Shown one piece after another: positions 61,719 through 64,000 of a DNA stretch of 64,000 nucleotides. The DNA is taken from NCBI GenBank assembly GCA_039908525.1, contig JAMOAY010000018.1, forward strand, positions 1 to 64,000. The letters run 5' to 3'. The position numbers and the translations under genes are program-made. The notes beneath the pieces are model-generated. The model was not told where the DNA came from. It was given only the letters and a program-made list of their open reading frames with translations, and made no database searches. The stretch is from Magnetaquicoccus sp039908525 (GTDB lineage Bacteria > Pseudomonadota > Magnetococcia > Magnetococcales > Magnetaquicoccaceae). Position 1 is the first letter of the stretch; each line of letters begins with the position of its first letter.

Positions 61719-62189
61719 ATGAGCACGACCGCCGATGTTGCTTTTGCCTTCGACACGCACAAGTTTGTCAAGCAGATGATCGCCACGGGGTTCACAGAGG
61801 AGCAGGCGGAAGCGCAGGTGCGCCTGCTCTCGGAGATTTTGCACACCCAACTCTCCACCAAGGCGGATGTGGCCAAGGTGGACCATCACGTTCTGGAACT
61901 CAAACGGGATATTGCGGACACGAACGCCCGCATCGCCACGGTGGAGGCCAATCTCAAGCGGGACATTGCCGCTCTGGACGGCAAGATCGAGACCACCCAG
62001 GCGGAACTCAAGCGGGACATGAAGGAGATGGAGCTGCGCATGGTGATCAAGATGGGGATGATGATCCTGGCGAGCGTTGGCATGATCGTTGGCATCCTGC
62101 GCGCGTTCCCGACCCCGGTGCAGATTGTCCACTCCCCCGCCCAGGAGCTGCGCCAGCCTGTCCCGTCGTCCCTGGCACCGGCCCACTGA
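61719..62189 (+). CDS. DUF1640-type coiled-coil protein
   Basis: 156 residues with a GGGAGAGG site before the ATG. FDTHKFVKQMIATGFTEEQA is the DUF1640 (CCDC90-like) start, a long helix of ELKRDIADTNARIATVEANL type follows, and a C-terminal membrane segment (MGMMILASVGMIVGIL) near residue 118. These single-anchor proteins are distantly related to mitochondrial MCUR1; their bacterial role is unknown. The tail after the anchor is short and Pro-rich. Isolated. Confidence 0.8.
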   Translation: MSTTADVAFAFDTHKFVKQMIATGFTEEQAEAQVRLLSEILHTQLSTKADVAKVDHHVLELKRDIADTNARIATVEANLKRDIAALDGKIETTQAELKRDMKEMELRMVIKMGMMILASVGMIVGILRAFPTPVQIVHSPAQELRQPVPSSLAPAH

Positions 62190-62225
62190 CAACCCGGTCC
62201 CGGCCTCTGACGTGTCCGACAATGT

Positions 62226-62696
62226 TCAGCGAAACAGCGTGCGCCAGCCGCTTTTCGGGGAATGGTCCGCAGGAGAACAGACCTGCCACTCCGCCACCCT
62301 CTCCGGTTTGACACGGGAGAGCACCCACCAGGGCAGAATCCCCCCCTGCCCGCCACAGCCGCAACCGGCCCGCCGCGGGTGGAACACCTTGATGATCCAG
62401 GGATCCTCCTGACTCTGTACATACACCAGCGTGCTCCAGACCCCCCGCTCCTCGTCCAGGATCTCCTGCATCAACCCCTGCAGATGGCGGCTGGCCGTCT
62501 GGCCATCCACCGGCTGCTCGGACCATGCAGCCTGCGGCTCCAGCAGATACCAGCCGTCCCAGCGGGCGATATCCTCCGCCAGACGCCGGGCATCTTCCTG
62601 GCGCACCATGCCGTTGAAACGGCCCGACAGACGGTCGGCAAAAGAGAGGGTTCGGTTCGGCATCCAGACGACTCGTGCGGTTTTGGGTTTCGTCAC
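62226..62696 (-). CDS. Hypothetical protein with a CGCGG motif
   Basis: 156 residues, soluble, starting MTKPKTARVVWMPNRTLSF. It has several tryptophans, and near residue 110 reads HPRRAGCGCGGQGGILPWWVLSR. The two close cysteines and glycines could form a metal site or a turn. The ATG (62696) is about 100 bases from argJ on the opposite strand. I recognise no family. Confidence 0.55.
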   Translation of the reverse strand: MTKPKTARVVWMPNRTLSFADRLSGRFNGMVRQEDARRLAEDIARWDGWYLLEPQAAWSEQPVDGQTASRHLQGLMQEILDEERGVWSTLVYVQSQEDPWIIKVFHPRRAGCGCGGQGGILPWWVLSRVKPERVAEWQVCSPADHSPKSGWRTLFR

Positions 62697-62797
62697 ACAG
62701 GCGTTTCCCTGTATGATGGCCCCCGGCGGGGAGCGCGCCCACTATGCGGGATCCCCGCCCTCCCTGTCTACCCATTTCCAGTGCGGAGAACGATCCC

Positions 62798-64000
62798 ATG
62801 GCGGTTGCCCACCCCCCTTTTCCCGACCTTCCCCCTGTCGCGGGCTTTCGCCTGGCCACGGCGGCGGCCTGCATCAAACAGAGCGGCGAGCCGGACCTGC
62901 TGCTGGTGGAGATGGCAGCCACCACCCGGATGGCCGGCCTTTTCACCCGCAATCAGGTGGTGGCCGCCCCGGTGACCCTCTGCCGCCAACGGTTGGCCGC
63001 TGGCAACGCCCGGGCCCTGCTGGTCAACGCCGGCAACGCCAACGCCGCCAACGGCATACAGGGGATTGAAGACGCCCTTGCCCTCTCCCGACGGGCGGCG
63101 GAGGCCCTGGGCATCGAGGAGTCCGCTCTCTTCGTCGCTTCGACCGGGGTGATCGGTGTGCCGATGCCCATGGCCGGTCCCCTGCAAGCCATCCCCCTTC
63201 TGGCCGGCCAACTGGCCGCTGGCGGCTGGGCCGAGGCCGCACACGCCATCATGACCACCGACACCTTCGCCAAGGGCAGTGTGCACCGTTTCGAGCAGGA
63301 CGGGCAGGCCGCCGTCATGGTGGGGATTGCCAAGGGTTCGGGGATGATCCGCCCGGACATGGCCACCATGCTGGCCTTCCTGTTCACCGATGCGGCGGCC
63401 ACGCCTGCGGTGCTGCACACCCTGCTGCAGCGGGCGGTGGCAAAAAGTTTCAACAGCATCACCGTGGATGGCGACACATCCACCAACGATACGGTGCTGC
63501 TGTTTGCCTCCGGCTGCAACGGCGGTCCGCCGCTGGAAGAGGCCGATGCGCCCCAGGCGGAGCCGCTGGCCCGCGCCCTCGACGCGGTGTGCCAGGATCT
63601 GGCCCAGGCCATTGTCCGCGACGGGGAGGGGGCGAGCAAATGGATCCAGGTCTGCGTCACGGAGGCGCGCACGGAGGCGGAGGCCAAACAGGTGGCCATG
63701 GCGGTTGCCAACAGCCCCCTGGTCAAGACCGCCTGCGCCGGCAGCGACCCCAACTGGGGACGCATGCTGGCGGCCGTCGGCCATGCCGGGGTGCCGGTGG
63801 ATGCGCAGCGCCTCTCCCTCCATCTGGGTGAGTTGATGGTGGTGGAAAACGGTGCCCGTGCGCCCCACTACCGGAAAGAGCAGGGGGTGGCCATCATGCA
63901 ACAGGAGGAGATCCGCATCCGCATCGATCTGGGCGCGGGTCAGGCCAGCCACACCGTCTGGAGCTGCGACCTGACCCACGACTACATCACCATCAATGCC
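62798..64000 (+). CDS. argJ: Glutamate N-acetyltransferase / amino-acid acetyltransferase, 3' end cut by the window
   Basis: 401 residues are visible, ending DYITINA, so only a few codons appear to be missing. FTRNQVVAAPVTLCRQRL, LVNAGNANAANGIQG, ASTGVIGVPMPM, and KGSGMIRPDMATMLAFLFTDAA are all of the family; the autocleavage site is the Ala-Thr in MATML. It recycles the acetyl group from N-acetylornithine to glutamate in arginine synthesis. Chosen ATG is the first that fits, about 100 bases from the divergent hypothetical gene. Confidence 0.95.
   Translation, partial: MAVAHPPFPDLPPVAGFRLATAAACIKQSGEPDLLLVEMAATTRMAGLFTRNQVVAAPVTLCRQRLAAGNARALLVNAGNANAANGIQGIEDALALSRRAAEALGIEESALFVASTGVIGVPMPMAGPLQAIPLLAGQLAAGGWAEAAHAIMTTDTFAKGSVHRFEQDGQAAVMVGIAKGSGMIRPDMATMLAFLFTDAAATPAVLHTLLQRAVAKSFNSITVDGDTSTNDTVLLFASGCNGGPPLEEADAPQAEPLARALDAVCQDLAQAIVRDGEGASKWIQVCVTEARTEAEAKQVAMAVANSPLVKTACAGSDPNWGRMLAAVGHAGVPVDAQRLSLHLGELMVVENGARAPHYRKEQGVAIMQQEEIRIRIDLGAGQASHTVWSCDLTHDYITINA

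Overview
The window reads as GC-rich, gene-dense chromosome of a Gram-negative proteobacterium with lipopolysaccharide, chemotaxis, periplasmic proteins and a sodium-pump type decarboxylase. The arrangement purM / DUF2066 protein / CDP-alcohol phosphatidyltransferase / hda, together with metX-metW, is typical of Alphaproteobacteria and relatives. The very large set of chemosensory and hybrid-kinase genes would suit an early-branching, motile lineage such as Magnetococcales. That placement is an inference from gene content and has not been tested.

Layout. 1-2.9 kb: phosphate transporter and PhoU-like partner, gmhA and a universal stress protein (minus strand). 3.1-8.0 kb: a secreted repeat protein, the yejE-yejF part of a peptide ABC importer and an Rpn-type nuclease. 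8.1-11.9 kb: hda, a phosphatidyltransferase and a DUF2066 protein, divergent from purM. 12-20.7 kb: a surface-polysaccharide cluster of glycosyltransferases, methyltransferases and an MsbA-type flippase, interrupted by an antitoxin gene with a truncated PIN toxin. 20.7-27.9 kb: membrane cytochrome c, a Cys-rich Spy-like protein, a metalloprotease-like exported protein overlapping a large sensor kinase, and a dynamin-like GTPase. 28-37.3 kb (plus strand): central metabolism, namely gltA, metX-metW, hpt, gph, hisG, a complete oadG-oadA-oadB decarboxylase and hpf.

37.3-42.2 kb is the most accessory-looking part. It holds a 144-bp element with 26-bp inverted repeats, a frameshifted TAXI-type binding protein, a surface-antigen-like protein, a protein ending in a divergent DisA_N-like (diadenylate cyclase-type) domain, a lipase-like hydrolase and a second antitoxin with a truncated PIN toxin. 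42.3-60.5 kb is one long minus-strand signalling cluster: three hybrid kinases, one simple kinase, two receivers, CheR-TPR, a double CheW, two chemoreceptors, CheA-REC and CheB. A fluoride channel gene lies inside it. One of the hybrid kinases carries a CheB module that has lost its key residues. 60.7-64 kb: a methyltransferase, two uncharacterised proteins and argJ, which runs off the edge.

A GC-rich multi-hairpin repeat of about 75-190 bp occurs five times, always between genes. I see no rRNA or tRNA gene, no CRISPR array and no intact insertion sequence. The best candidates for undescribed biology are the DisA_N-like protein, the pseudo-CheB kinase, the short inverted-repeat element, and the two toxin genes cut at nearly the same point.
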